From NCBI RefSeq assembly GCF_900188425.1, contig NZ_FZON01000033.1:1-33534 (forward strand): DNA of 33,534 nucleotides, in the 5' to 3' direction. The stretch comes from Antarctobacter heliothermus. Lineage in GTDB: Bacteria; Pseudomonadota; Alphaproteobacteria; Rhodobacterales; Rhodobacteraceae. Shown piece after piece: positions 8,574 to 16,741 of the stretch (within the stretch, counting starts at the first letter, position 1; every line of letters starts with the position of its first letter). The notes under the pieces are model-generated. The model ran no database searches. It worked only from the letters and a program-made list of their open reading frames with translations, and was not told where the DNA came from. The position numbers and the translations under genes are program-made.

Positions 8574-8660
8574 GGTGGCTCCGGTTCTTCTCGAGCAGAG
8601 GGCAGGGCAACGCGCGGTGATCCTAGCGATCCTGACGCGATGCGCGAGGGGGTTGTGCGG

Positions 8661-9395
8661 TCAGAGCAAGGTTTTTTCAAACAGCCAGAGCAGCGCGGCC
8701 GCGCCTGACAGCGCTGTTCCAAACGGCAGGGCAAGGTCGCCTTTCAGTTGGCGGTGCAGGCCAAGGGTGACCGATAGCGCACCTAGGGCTGCGACCAGGA
8801 CCAACAAAGGCAGGTCAAAAGGGCCAGTCAGCGCGCCCAATCCTGCCATCAATTTCACATCCCCCATCCCCAGTCCCTCTCGTCCGCGCAAGGCCTTGTA
8901 GCCAAGGCGCAGGGCCAGGAAACTGCCCGATCCCAACAGGCCACCGGCCAGCGCCTCGACAAACACGCCCTGCGCCAGCGCCGCGCCAAGGCACAACGCG
9001 GCCAGCGCAGCGGTCAGCGCATCGGGCAGCCGGAACCAGAGCAGATCGCTGACCGCCAGCGCTAGAAGCAGCCACAGCAGACCGGCGGAACACCAGATCT
9101 CCCACGCGGTGCCGCCGCGCAACAGTGCCAAGACCGCCAGCCCCAGTGCCGCCAGCTCCATCAGCCAGAGCCAGCCGGGCAGGGCCACACCGCAATACCG
9201 GCAGCGCCCGCGCTGAACCGGGTAGGACAGCAGCGGCACCAAATCGCGCCAACGCAGAGGTGTGTCACAGCTCCGGCAGCGCGACGGTTGAGTAATCACG
9301 TCCTCGCCGCGCGGCAGCCGGTCGACCAGCACCGCCAAAAACGATCCGATTGCCGGGGCAAGAAGCAACAGCAAAAGCGTCGGCAAGGCTGTCAT
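8661..9395 (-). CDS. gspO: Prepilin peptidase (A24 family) of the type II secretion system
   Basis: This inner-membrane aspartic protease cleaves the leader after Gly in prepilins and N-methylates the new Phe or Leu. The sequence shows the N-terminal GSFLAVLVDRLPRGE motif, two CxxC pairs (CRSC and CRYC) of the cytoplasmic zinc domain, and the two catalytic aspartates, one in SDLLWFRLPD and one in the signature GMGDVKLMAGLGA. Several hydrophobic segments follow. I set the start at the ATG at 9395 (244 residues), with a G-rich Shine-Dalgarno (AAAGGGGG) upstream; the frame is open to 9509 but would overlap gspG. It is divergent from the pseudopilin operon whose products it should process. Confidence 0.92.
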   Translation of the reverse strand: MTALPTLLLLLLAPAIGSFLAVLVDRLPRGEDVITQPSRCRSCDTPLRWRDLVPLLSYPVQRGRCRYCGVALPGWLWLMELAALGLAVLALLRGGTAWEIWCSAGLLWLLLALAVSDLLWFRLPDALTAALAALCLGAALAQGVFVEALAGGLLGSGSFLALRLGYKALRGREGLGMGDVKLMAGLGALTGPFDLPLLVLVAALGALSVTLGLHRQLKGDLALPFGTALSGAAALLWLFEKTLL

Positions 9396-9434
9396 GGGCC
9401 CCCTTTGCGCCGCCAACTCATTGTCAGGCGGCAA

Positions 9435-9463
9435 TTGTCTGCTTGTTGGTTCTTGTCTAGGAT
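9435..9463 (+). promoter_or_regulatory. Candidate promoter of the gspG-M operon
   Basis: TTGTCT (9435-9440) and TAGGAT (9458-9463) are separated by exactly 17 bases, in the 101-bp gap between the divergent gspO and gspG genes. Each matches 4 of 6 consensus positions. GGGGAG precedes the gspG ATG. Confidence 0.45.
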
Positions 9464-9496
9464 CGTCGCAGAACGTCAAGAGCCCCCGGGGAGCAT

Positions 9497-9952
9497 ATGT
9501 CACAAACACAACAGGCCGCGCCGCGCCGACCCGCCGACGCAGGCTTTTCGTTGCTCGAACTGATGGTGGTCGTGGTGATCCTGTCGATCCTTGCGCTGGT
9601 CATCGTGCCGCGCGTCATCGACCGCCCGGATCAGGCCCGCGCCGCCCGCGCTCAATCGGACATCGCGGCTGTTCAGGCGGCCATCAATCTCTACCGGCTG
9701 GACAACTTTCGCTATCCCACAACCGATCAGGGGCTGGAGGCGCTGGTGACGCGCCCCGGCACCGAACCCGTGCCGCAGAACTGGGCATCGGGCGGCTACA
9801 TGGACCGGGTGCCGCAGGATCCGTGGGGGCGGCCCTATCAATACCTGCAACCGGGGGTTCACGGCGATTTTGACGTCTTTACCTATGGCGCCGACGGGGC
9901 ACCCGGCGGCACAGGGGCAGACGCGGACATCGGATCGTGGACGCAGGGGTAG
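9497..9952 (+). CDS. gspG: Type II secretion major pseudopilin GspG
   Basis: GspG is the main subunit of the periplasmic pseudopilus that pushes substrates through the secretin. The 151-residue protein has the prepilin site AG|FSLLELMV with Gly16 at -1, Phe17 at +1 and Glu21 at +5, followed by a hydrophobic helix. The C-terminal part has the family hallmarks: RLDNFRYPTTDQGLEALV, then DPWGRPYQY and a late FDVFTYGADGAPGGTG calcium-loop-like stretch ending IGSW. Length and motifs are complete. It is the first gene of a seven-gene run with overlapping ends; the next gene starts 16 bp before its stop. Confidence 0.96.
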   Translation: MSQTQQAAPRRPADAGFSLLELMVVVVILSILALVIVPRVIDRPDQARAARAQSDIAAVQAAINLYRLDNFRYPTTDQGLEALVTRPGTEPVPQNWASGGYMDRVPQDPWGRPYQYLQPGVHGDFDVFTYGADGAPGGTGADADIGSWTQG

Positions 9953-10398
9953 CGCCGCGCGAGGCGGGTTTCAGCCTGCTGGAGTTGATGGTTTCGGTTG
10001 CCGTGCTGGCTGTGTTGGCGGTGGGGGCAGGGCTGGCCACCGGGTCCGCCGTGTCACCAGCCGCGCGCGATGCGGAACGGTTTCGCCGCGCGCATGATCA
10101 GAACTGGGCGCTGGCCATTCTGGGACGAGAGCAGCGCGGCCTGTCCGTCACGCCCGAGGCATTGACCCTGACCCGCAAGGGCGAGGACGGCTGGGACACG
10201 GGCGCGCGGCTGTATGACTGGCGGGGGCAAGCGCAGTTTTCGGCATCTGGTCCGCTGCCGGACCCGGGCACGCCGGACATCGTGTTCAGGTCTGACGGCA
10301 CCGGCACCGCCTTTGCACTGGTCTTCAGCAGCAGACGCGGCGCAGCATGGCGGTGTGCCTCTGACGGGTGGAGCAAGCTGACATGCACCGCCCAGTGA
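9937..10398 (+). CDS. gspH: Type II secretion minor pseudopilin GspH
   Basis: The 153-residue product begins with a GTG that overlaps gspG. Its prepilin site is EAG|FSLLELMVSVAVLAV, Gly11 at -1 and Glu16 at +5. The rest is a small beta-rich domain ending near RRGAAWRCASDGWSK. GspH is a minor pseudopilin near the pseudopilus tip. Identity as GspH rests on the GspG-H-I-J-K order and the length; sequence outside the leader is poorly conserved in this family. Confidence 0.85.
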   Translation: MDAGVAPREAGFSLLELMVSVAVLAVLAVGAGLATGSAVSPAARDAERFRRAHDQNWALAILGREQRGLSVTPEALTLTRKGEDGWDTGARLYDWRGQAQFSASGPLPDPGTPDIVFRSDGTGTAFALVFSSRRGAAWRCASDGWSKLTCTAQ

Positions 10399-10757
10399 CC
10401 CCTGCGGCCGACATCCCTCGTGGGTTGACCCTGCTGGAACTGGTGATCGCCATTGCCATCCTGTCATTGGGCACGCTGGCGACACTGAACGCCATTGGAC
10501 AGGCCCGCACCACGCTGGGCGGGGCAACGCCGCGCCTGTTGGCACAACTGGCGGCAGAGAACCGGGCCGAAGAACTGCACCTGCCCGAAAGCGGCCCGCT
10601 GCCATCGACGGTGACCCTTGGTCCCTACAGCTTTGACATTGACACGCGCCTGCGCGCCACTGCCGCAGGATTGACCCGCGCCGATGTCCGCGTGACATCC
10701 CGTGGCGGTCCGGGCGCGACACTGGTTACCGTGTTGCCACCGGCGCGGGTGCCGTGA
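10383..10757 (+). CDS. gspI: Type II secretion minor pseudopilin GspI
   Basis: The product is 124 residues from the ATG at 10383, which overlaps the end of gspH by 16 bp. A GTG at 10368 in the same frame is possible, but no good ribosome site precedes it, while GGTGGAG lies before the ATG. The prepilin site is PRG|LTLLELVIAIAIL, with Gly14 at -1 and Glu19 at +5. The following A.NA.....R....L.A..A.N..E pattern is typical of GspI. GspI forms the tip complex with GspJ and GspK. Its TGA overlaps the next start. Confidence 0.88.
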   Translation: MHRPVTPAADIPRGLTLLELVIAIAILSLGTLATLNAIGQARTTLGGATPRLLAQLAAENRAEELHLPESGPLPSTVTLGPYSFDIDTRLRATAAGLTRADVRVTSRGGPGATLVTVLPPARVP

Positions 10758-11407
10758 TGACGCGGGGCGACAGGGGTCTTTCTCTGCTTGAGCTGGTCGT
10801 TGCGATGGCGCTGTTTGCGCTGGTCGCCGTGATGGGGATACAGACCCTCGGCGGAACGATCCGCAGCCGGGACGTGCTGACCGCCCGCGATGATCGGGAC
10901 CAAAGCCTTGGCGTGACACTTGCGCTGCTCCGATCCGATCTGGACCATGTTGCACCGCTGCTGTTCTTTCCTCCCGACAGCCCGCCGCAATCGGCGTTGT
11001 ATCAGGTCGCGTCCGAGGGGCGGATTGGTCTGACCATCGCCGCCCCGACCGGGGCCAAGGCACCGTTTCAACGCGCCGAATGGCGGCTGGACCGTGAGGC
11101 AGGCGTTCTGTCCCGTCGGTTCTGGCCGGTCACAACCCCGGCCCGTGCTGACCAACGCAGCCCCGAGCGGGCGGTGATGCCGGGCGTTAGTGCCATGCGC
11201 CTGCGCAGCTTCTGGACAGGGTACGGCTGGATCGAGGGGACTGGCGCAGACCTTTTCGCCAATGCCCCGCCGCCCTCCGCCGCGGACGGCGACGCCGCCT
11301 TTGCGCTGGTCGCCAACACCTATTCCGACACGCTGCCCGCCGCCATCGAGATCACCCTGGTACTGGACGGACTGGGGGACATTCGCCTCATCGAGGTGCT
11401 GCAATGA
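10757..11407 (+). CDS. gspJ: Type II secretion minor pseudopilin GspJ
   Basis: The 216-residue product starts at the ATG overlapping the gspI stop; a GTG one codon earlier is also possible. The prepilin site is DRG|LSLLELVVAMALFAL, Gly7 at -1 and Glu12 at +5. The long globular part with RDDRDQSLGVTLALLRSDL and a final beta-strand pair (AIEITLVLDGLGDIRLIEVL) fits GspJ. It joins GspI and GspK in the pseudopilus tip. Its stop overlaps the gspK ATG in an ATGA junction. Confidence 0.88.
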   Translation: MTRGDRGLSLLELVVAMALFALVAVMGIQTLGGTIRSRDVLTARDDRDQSLGVTLALLRSDLDHVAPLLFFPPDSPPQSALYQVASEGRIGLTIAAPTGAKAPFQRAEWRLDREAGVLSRRFWPVTTPARADQRSPERAVMPGVSAMRLRSFWTGYGWIEGTGADLFANAPPPSAADGDAAFALVANTYSDTLPAAIEITLVLDGLGDIRLIEVLQ

Positions 11408-12300
11408 GGGCGCAGCGTGGGTTCATTCTGGTCAATGCGCTGGTTCTGGTGGGCGCGCTGGCAGCGGCGGCGGCGGTGCTGCTGATCCGCGCTGAAATGA
11501 GCATTCAGCGACAGGCCGCATGGCAGGGCGCGGCGCAAATTGACGCCTATCTGGACGCGTTCGAGGCGTTGGCAATTGCCGCGCTTGAGGCGGACCCGGC
11601 CGGGGGACCGGATACGGCGACCGAAGGCTGGGCGCAGCCGATTGTCGCCGCTGAACTGGACCGTGGGGCCGTCTCCGGGACAATCGAGGATCTGCAAGGG
11701 CGCTTCAACGTGAACTGGCTGGCGATCCCGGATGATCTTGCGGCGCAAGAAGGGTTTGCCCGTTTGCTGGCCGGAGTGGGCCTGCCGCAAGAATTAGGTG
11801 CACACGTCGCGGGATTTTTGTCTCCGGGCGGGCCTCTGAATGTTGAGGCCTATTCGGGTCTGGACCCCGCGATCCGGCCGCGTGGCGGGCCGCTGCTGGA
11901 CACCCGGCAACTGCTCGGGATACCAGATCTGTCGCGGGCGCAGTTCGACCGGCTGGAGCCTTTGATCGCCGCGCTGCCCAGCGACACCCGGCTGAACGTC
12001 AATACCGCGCCAACCCAGGTGCTGGCTGTCTGGCTGCCCGGTGTAACAGTTGAACGGGCGCAGGGCCTTGTGGCGCGCCGCAGCCGCGCGCCGTTCGTGT
12101 CGGTTCAGGATTTCCTGCTGGAACTATCCCCCGCTGTTGCCGCCGAAGTGGATGACACGCGGATTTCCATCGGATCAGAGTGGTTTCTGGCCCGCGCCTC
12201 TGCCCGGCTGGACGGGCGGGTTGCCTCGCGACGTGTGGTGTTGTCGCGGCATCCGCTTCCTGTTGGCGTGCTGGTCGACTATCGTTTGCCCGATGGCTGA
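11404..12300 (+). CDS. gspK: Type II secretion tip pseudopilin GspK
   Basis: The 298-residue product has the prepilin site QRG|FILVNALVLVGALA. Position +5 is Asn11 rather than Glu, which is the known hallmark of GspK, the cap of the pseudopilus. The remainder includes the helical insert typical of the family and the motifs DLQGRFNVNWL, LLDTRQLLGIPD and RLNVNTAPTQVL, the last in a helix-hairpin-helix-like region. The size is normal. It overlaps gspL by 8 bp. Confidence 0.93.
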   Translation: MRAQRGFILVNALVLVGALAAAAAVLLIRAEMSIQRQAAWQGAAQIDAYLDAFEALAIAALEADPAGGPDTATEGWAQPIVAAELDRGAVSGTIEDLQGRFNVNWLAIPDDLAAQEGFARLLAGVGLPQELGAHVAGFLSPGGPLNVEAYSGLDPAIRPRGGPLLDTRQLLGIPDLSRAQFDRLEPLIAALPSDTRLNVNTAPTQVLAVWLPGVTVERAQGLVARRSRAPFVSVQDFLLELSPAVAAEVDDTRISIGSEWFLARASARLDGRVASRRVVLSRHPLPVGVLVDYRLPDG

Positions 12301-13471
12301 CAAAGCACAAACCAAAACGCCGCCTCCGGACCCCGGATTGGCAACAGCCCCGATCACGGGGCCGGCCCCCCGTGGCCGGTATGTGGCTCTGGTGCCGGGC
12401 GAAGCTGTGCCAGTGATGACGCTGGACCTGCCAAAAGGGGTGCGCGGCCGTGCGCGGGAACAGGTGGCCCAGCGGCAACTGGCGGACATGCTGGGCGCGG
12501 ATTCCGCGACGCTGCAGTTGCGGCCCTTTGCGCCAGAGGGCATGGCCGAAACTTGGTCAAAAGTGATGGTCGCAGAGCGGGGGCAGATCGCGGCCTGGCG
12601 CGGGCAGGCCGGTCGGCGCTGTGCTGCGGTGTTGCCCGATTATCTGGCGCTGCCGGTGACCGATGGTGTGTGGACGGTCACGGGCACGCCCGACCGGGTG
12701 CGCGTGCGGTTTGGCCCCGGCGATGGGGCGACGACCACAGAGGGCGCTCTCTGCTTGCAGGCGGCGCGGTTGGTCGCAGCGGGCGAGGCCCCCAAACAAG
12801 TCTTGCGGTACGGCGCGCCTTTGCCGTCCTTCGAGGGGTGGCTGGAACAGGCGGGTATTCCGCTGGAAACCGATCCGGACAGGGCCGGGTCCGTACCGCT
12901 GCGCGCCTTTTCTCGCGGGGAACTGGCGCTGGACCTGCGCGCCGATCCGCAGGCGGCGCGCACGCGTTTGCAGAGGCAGGTCCGGGCGTGGCAATGGCCG
13001 GTGCTGACAGGGGCGGTGGCGGCGGCGCTTTGGGCCGCAACGCAACTGACAGTGATCCGGGCTGTTGAAGACGAGACAGCGACCGTGACGGCCCGCGCGC
13101 TCCAGGCGACGCGTCAGCATTTTGTCCCCGCCGGGCCGATCCTCGACATCCGGGTGCAGGTGGCGCGGGTACTGGCGGATGAGCGCGCGGCGCTGCGCGC
13201 CAGCAGCGATGAGGCCTCGCCGCTGGATCTGTTTGCCGATGCCGCGCCGGTCTTGTCTGGCGCTGGCGCGGACCTGCAATCGGTCGCCTGGGAACCGGCT
13301 GGCGGGTTGCGGTTGGTTCTGAAGGCAGATGATTTCGAGGCCGTCGATGCATTGGTCGACGCGCTGGCCGCAGAGGGGCTGCGCGTGACCGTGCGTGATG
13401 CACGGCTGGCAGAAGACAGCGGCCGCGTGACAGCCGATCTGGAACTTGGGCTGCCGGAGAACGGCGGATGA
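12293..13471 (+). CDS. gspL: Type II secretion inner-membrane protein GspL
   Basis: I chose the ATG at 12293, which overlaps the gspK stop, giving 392 residues; the frame is open upstream but that would run deep inside gspK. Residues about 30-225 are the cytoplasmic actin-like domain that docks the ATPase GspE (VALVPGEAVPVMTLDLPKGVR, then a REQVAQRQLAD helix). A single membrane helix lies at about 235-255. The rest is periplasmic, with a coiled segment and a final ferredoxin-like fold. GspL links GspE to GspC, GspM and the pseudopilus. Sequence conservation is low, so position matters to the call. Confidence 0.88.
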   Translation: MADKAQTKTPPPDPGLATAPITGPAPRGRYVALVPGEAVPVMTLDLPKGVRGRAREQVAQRQLADMLGADSATLQLRPFAPEGMAETWSKVMVAERGQIAAWRGQAGRRCAAVLPDYLALPVTDGVWTVTGTPDRVRVRFGPGDGATTTEGALCLQAARLVAAGEAPKQVLRYGAPLPSFEGWLEQAGIPLETDPDRAGSVPLRAFSRGELALDLRADPQAARTRLQRQVRAWQWPVLTGAVAAALWAATQLTVIRAVEDETATVTARALQATRQHFVPAGPILDIRVQVARVLADERAALRASSDEASPLDLFADAAPVLSGAGADLQSVAWEPAGGLRLVLKADDFEAVDALVDALAAEGLRVTVRDARLAEDSGRVTADLELGLPENGG

Positions 13472-13968
13472 CGCGCAGGATTGTAGAACAGTTGTTGCGG
13501 CTGACCGGGCGGGAACGGGCGCTGTTGCTGGTGATGGTTCTTGTCCTTGCCTGCGGGGCGGCGGCGGGCCTGCTCTGGCCACTGCTAGAGCGGCGCGCAG
13601 CGGCGCAGGCGGCGCTGGAAGAGGCGCAGGCCGTCGACATCTGGGTCGCGGCGCGTGTCAGGGATTCCGATGTTTTGCGCTCTGCCACCGGCCCAGGCCC
13701 GACGGCGCCCATCGGGCTTGCGGCGGTGCAGCGCAGCCTTGAGGGCGCGGGGCTGATCAAGAACGTGGCGACGCTGTCGGCGCGGCGCGGGGACGGGATC
13801 GAAATGCGGTTCAACGCAGTCAGCTTTGACCGGCTGATCGCATGGCTGACCCAGGTCGAGCCGCTCTGGGGCTATCGCTTTGCCGCCTTCCGCATAGAGA
13901 AGGGCGCCGAAGACGGGCTTGTTGCGGCGGTGATCGAGGTGGTGCCGCAGGTCGCGGCAGAACGCTGA
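13468..13968 (+). CDS. gspM: Type II secretion inner-membrane protein GspM
   Basis: The 166-residue protein has a short cytoplasmic N-terminus, one membrane helix (about 18-40, ALLLVMVLVLACGAAAGLLW), then a coiled segment rich in Ala, Glu and Arg and a small periplasmic domain ending VIEVVPQVAAER. That layout matches GspM, the partner that stabilises GspL. Its ATG overlaps the gspL stop (ATGA). It closes the G-to-M run. No gspN follows. Confidence 0.88.
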   Translation: MTRRIVEQLLRLTGRERALLLVMVLVLACGAAAGLLWPLLERRAAAQAALEEAQAVDIWVAARVRDSDVLRSATGPGPTAPIGLAAVQRSLEGAGLIKNVATLSARRGDGIEMRFNAVSFDRLIAWLTQVEPLWGYRFAAFRIEKGAEDGLVAAVIEVVPQVAAER

Positions 13969-14043
13969 TCCCGGAACCGGATCGCCGGACGCCGCCACAG
14001 GTGATAGGATAAGGCCAATCTGATTTGATAAGGCGCGTGTTTT

Positions 14044-15930
14044 ATGGCCACTATTTTTGAGACGACGGATGCTGCGACCGGGTTGGAGACGATCTATTCG
14101 CTAACGCTGGGTGACATCTTTGTCGGTTCTGTTGCAGGCAGCGACGAGACCGACAGAACCCTTTTCACACTACAGGCAGGCGTGACCTACAACGTCACGC
14201 TCACCGGGTTGTTTGGCGGCGGGTCCACGGGGCGGTTCAGCATCGCCAACTACGACGTCGGTTCGACCTATTGGAGCGCGAGCTATGGCGATGGCACGCT
14301 GAATGGAAATATCGCGGGCGTTCAGGTGACAGATATCGGCGGCGCATGGCGGGCCGTGTTTGTTGCGCCGGTGTCGGGCGAATACTCGCTCTTGGTGGAT
14401 GACAATGGCGACCCGCAGGCTGCCGACTATCGCATGTCCATCAGCGAAGGGGATGGTGCGGCGGTCACGACACATACCGTCACCGACACTAGTGGCAACT
14501 TCATATGGGCGCACTACACGGACAGTTTTGATCTCGGCGGCGCCCATGTCCTGCGGGAATTGGACTATGATGACGGCCGCGAGGTGACGACGGTTTTTGC
14601 CAACGGACTCAAGCTGTCCTCGACCGTCACGGATGGAAACGACGCCTTTGGTTGGGATGAAATCCAGAGATTCTATGATGTGAAAGATGTCTTGACGAAC
14701 CAGCGCATCGCCTATGACGACGGGCGCGTCGAGGTGCTGGAATTCGAAGGTGGGCAACGACGGGTGTCGACCATGACAGACGTCGAAAACGCGTTTTCCT
14801 GGTCAAGTTATGTGGACAGGTTCGACGCAGCGGGAGCACGGACCTGGCGGTCCATGACACTGGACAACGGCCAGAAAATCGACACGATTGAGGCGCGCGG
14901 ACCGTTTGGCGGGACGGCTGTCACCGAAACGGTCGATGCGGCGACTGGGCTGGACACGATCTATACCCTGACGCCCGGCGACAGCTTTGCCGGGTCAGTG
15001 GCGGGCAGCGACGAGGTCGACCGCCTGCTTGTCACGCTGGAGGCGGGGGAGACCTATACCGTGACCCTGACGGGCCTTTATGGCGGCGGGTCCGGCGGGT
15101 CGTTCAGCGTTGCGGCGGCCGATGCCGGTTCGACCTATTGGAGTGTGGCCTACGCCAGCGGTGCCGTGAGCGGCAATATCGCCGGGGTTCAGGTTGTGGA
15201 CACGGGCGGGGCATGGCGGGCGACCTTTGTTGCGCCGGTCGATGGCGCATACTCGCTGTTCGTTGATGACAATGGCGACGCGCAGGCCGGGGCTTATGAC
15301 ATCGCGATTTTACCCGGAAATGGCACGCCCCATGCGTCGAGAACCGTCACCGACGGCAATGACGATTTCAACTGGCACACCTATACCGATTTTCTGGATG
15401 CAGGTGGGGCGCGGGTCTTGCGGTCTATGGTGCAGGACAACGGTCTGCGTCTGGAAAGCGAATACGACGACGGGGACCGGACCCTGCTGCGTGTGACCGA
15501 CGTCGCTGATACGCTGAACTGGACCCGCTACACCGACACGTTCGATGCCACCGGGGCGGTCACCGCGCGGGTAATGGTGATGGACAATGGGCAGATCGTC
15601 GAGACCACCTATGAGGACGGCGTGAGGCGTGAGGTGACTGTCACCGACGCAGGCGACGAATTTGTTTGGCGGACGATAGACACAACATATGATGCCTCTG
15701 GTGTCCGTACCTCCCAGACCAACACCTATGACGATGACCGAGTGCTGACCAATGTCTATCAGGGCGGTGTCCTGGCAAACTCGACCATGACCGATCCCGG
15801 TGACGCCTACCCATGGCAAAGCTATCAGGACACCTGCAACGCTGCGGGTGAGCGCATCGAGCGGGTGATGCTGATGGATGACGGGTCAGAGATCATCACG
15901 TCCTTTGGCGAAGACCCCGGCGTGCTCTAG
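14044..15930 (+). CDS. 628-residue repeat protein with duplicated PPC-like domains and 49-residue repeats
   Basis: I do not recognise a named family. The protein has two copies of a beta-rich domain (about residues 8-135 and 297-424), each starting DAATGL-x-TIY-x-LT-x-GD and containing L-x-AG-x-x-Y-x-VTLTGL-x-GGG and a VDDNGD turn. This resembles pre-peptidase C-terminal (PPC) type domains found in secreted alphaproteobacterial proteins. Copy 1 is followed by three repeats and copy 2 by four, each exactly 49 residues, with consensus TVTD...F.W..YTDTFDA.G.R..R.M..DNG......Y.DG. The protein stops at the end of the last repeat. There is no signal peptide, membrane helix or RTX motif. It starts 75 bp after gspM; only a weak AAGG precedes the ATG. 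Export route unknown. Confidence 0.75.
   Translation: MATIFETTDAATGLETIYSLTLGDIFVGSVAGSDETDRTLFTLQAGVTYNVTLTGLFGGGSTGRFSIANYDVGSTYWSASYGDGTLNGNIAGVQVTDIGGAWRAVFVAPVSGEYSLLVDDNGDPQAADYRMSISEGDGAAVTTHTVTDTSGNFIWAHYTDSFDLGGAHVLRELDYDDGREVTTVFANGLKLSSTVTDGNDAFGWDEIQRFYDVKDVLTNQRIAYDDGRVEVLEFEGGQRRVSTMTDVENAFSWSSYVDRFDAAGARTWRSMTLDNGQKIDTIEARGPFGGTAVTETVDAATGLDTIYTLTPGDSFAGSVAGSDEVDRLLVTLEAGETYTVTLTGLYGGGSGGSFSVAAADAGSTYWSVAYASGAVSGNIAGVQVVDTGGAWRATFVAPVDGAYSLFVDDNGDAQAGAYDIAILPGNGTPHASRTVTDGNDDFNWHTYTDFLDAGGARVLRSMVQDNGLRLESEYDDGDRTLLRVTDVADTLNWTRYTDTFDATGAVTARVMVMDNGQIVETTYEDGVRREVTVTDAGDEFVWRTIDTTYDASGVRTSQTNTYDDDRVLTNVYQGGVLANSTMTDPGDAYPWQSYQDTCNAAGERIERVMLMDDGSEIITSFGEDPGVL
14476..14916 (+). 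repeat. Three 147-bp (49-residue) coding repeats, first set
   Basis: Repeats begin at residues 145, 194 and 243 of the 628-residue protein. Each opens with T-V/M-TD and has F-x-W about 8 residues later, then a DDG or DNG turn. The period is exactly 49 codons. Confidence 0.8.
15343..15927 (+). repeat. Four 147-bp (49-residue) coding repeats, second set
   Basis: Repeats begin at residues 434, 483, 532 and 581 of the 628-residue protein, again exactly 49 residues apart; the last is one residue short and ends the protein. The offset to the preceding PPC-like domain (137 residues) is the same as in the first set. Confidence 0.8.
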
Positions 15931-15936
15931 ATCCCG

Positions 15937-15971
15937 AAAACCCCGTCCGGCAAGGGATGTGCCGGACGGGG
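15937..15971 (-). terminator. Terminator of the ABC exporter operon
   Basis: CCCCGTCCGGC (15941-15951) and GCCGGACGGGG (15961-15971) form a perfect 11-bp stem with a 9-base loop. On the minus strand it is followed by TTTT (15940-15937). It lies between two convergent genes, so it may also stop transcription from the left. Confidence 0.8.
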
Positions 15972-15979
15972 CGATAGGT

Positions 15980-16741
15980 TTAGCTGCGGATGCGCCAGCC
16001 CGTCTTGAAGATCCACCAGATCGCAATCATGCAGATCGCCGTAAACCCGGCGATGGCCGCAAGGCTGACCGCGATCGGCACATCCGCAATCCCGAAGAAC
16101 GACCAGCGGAACCCGGACACCAGGTAGACCACCGGGTTGAAGTAGGCGACCGTCTGCCACGCGGGCGGCAGCATCGAGATCGAGTAGAAACTGCCGCCAA
16201 GGAACACCAGCGGGGTCACGATCAACAGGGGCACCAGCTGCAACTGTTCAAAGCTTTTGGCCCAGATGCCGATGATGAACCCCAGCAGGGCAAAGCTGAC
16301 GCAGGTCAGGACCAGAAAGGCCAGCATGGCGCCGGGGTGCTGGACTTCCAGATCGACGAACAGCGCCGAGGTGCCAAGGATCACCACGCCTATGAACAAC
16401 GCCTTGGTCGCCGCCGCGCCAACATAGCCCAACACGATTTCCAGGAAATTCACCGGCGCGGACAGCAGTTCGTAGATCGTGCCGATGAACTTGGGAAAGT
16501 AGATGGCAAAGCTGGCGTTGGAAATGGCCTGCGTCATGACGGACAGCATCACCAGACCCGGCACGATGAACGCGCCATAGCTAACACCCTCCACCTGATC
16601 GATGCGCGACCCGATGGCCGCGCCGAAGACCACGAAGTATAGTGATGTCGACACGACGGGCGAGATAAAGCTTTGCAGGATGGTGCGGAAAAAGCGCAGC
16701 ATCTCGAACTTGTAGATCGACAGGACTGCGGGGAGATTCAT
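15980..16741 (-). CDS. ABC-2 type transporter permease
   Basis: The 253-residue protein is an ABC-2 family permease (YadH/NodJ-like) with about six membrane helices. Visible motifs are [13 protein letters not shown] near residue 40, the [16 protein letters not shown] segment, and the family's C-terminal [27 protein letters not shown] stretch (about 180-206), where P..W....NP.. is characteristic. It should pair with the ATP-binding protein encoded just upstream, overlapping it by 4 bp. Together they form a half-transporter exporter working as a dimer. The substrate is not evident. Confidence 0.9.
   Translation of the reverse strand: MNLPAVLSIYKFEMLRFFRTILQSFISPVVSTSLYFVVFGAAIGSRIDQVEGVSYGAFIVPGLVMLSVMTQAISNASFAIYFPKFIGTIYELLSAPVNFLEIVLGYVGAAATKALFIGVVILGTSALFVDLEVQHPGAMLAFLVLTCVSFALLGFIIGIWAKSFEQLQLVPLLIVTPLVFLGGSFYSISMLPPAWQTVAYFNPVVYLVSGFRWSFFGIADVPIAVSLAAIAGFTAICMIAIWWIFKTGWRIRS

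Noticed and set aside
5806-8708. Long plus-strand open frames opposite the Sel1 genes
   Set aside because: The minus strand encodes regular Sel1 repeats with signal peptides. The opposite frames are artefacts of repeat and codon bias.
13969-14043. A gspN gene after gspM
   Set aside because: Only 75 bp separate gspM from the 628-residue protein, which has no GspN features.
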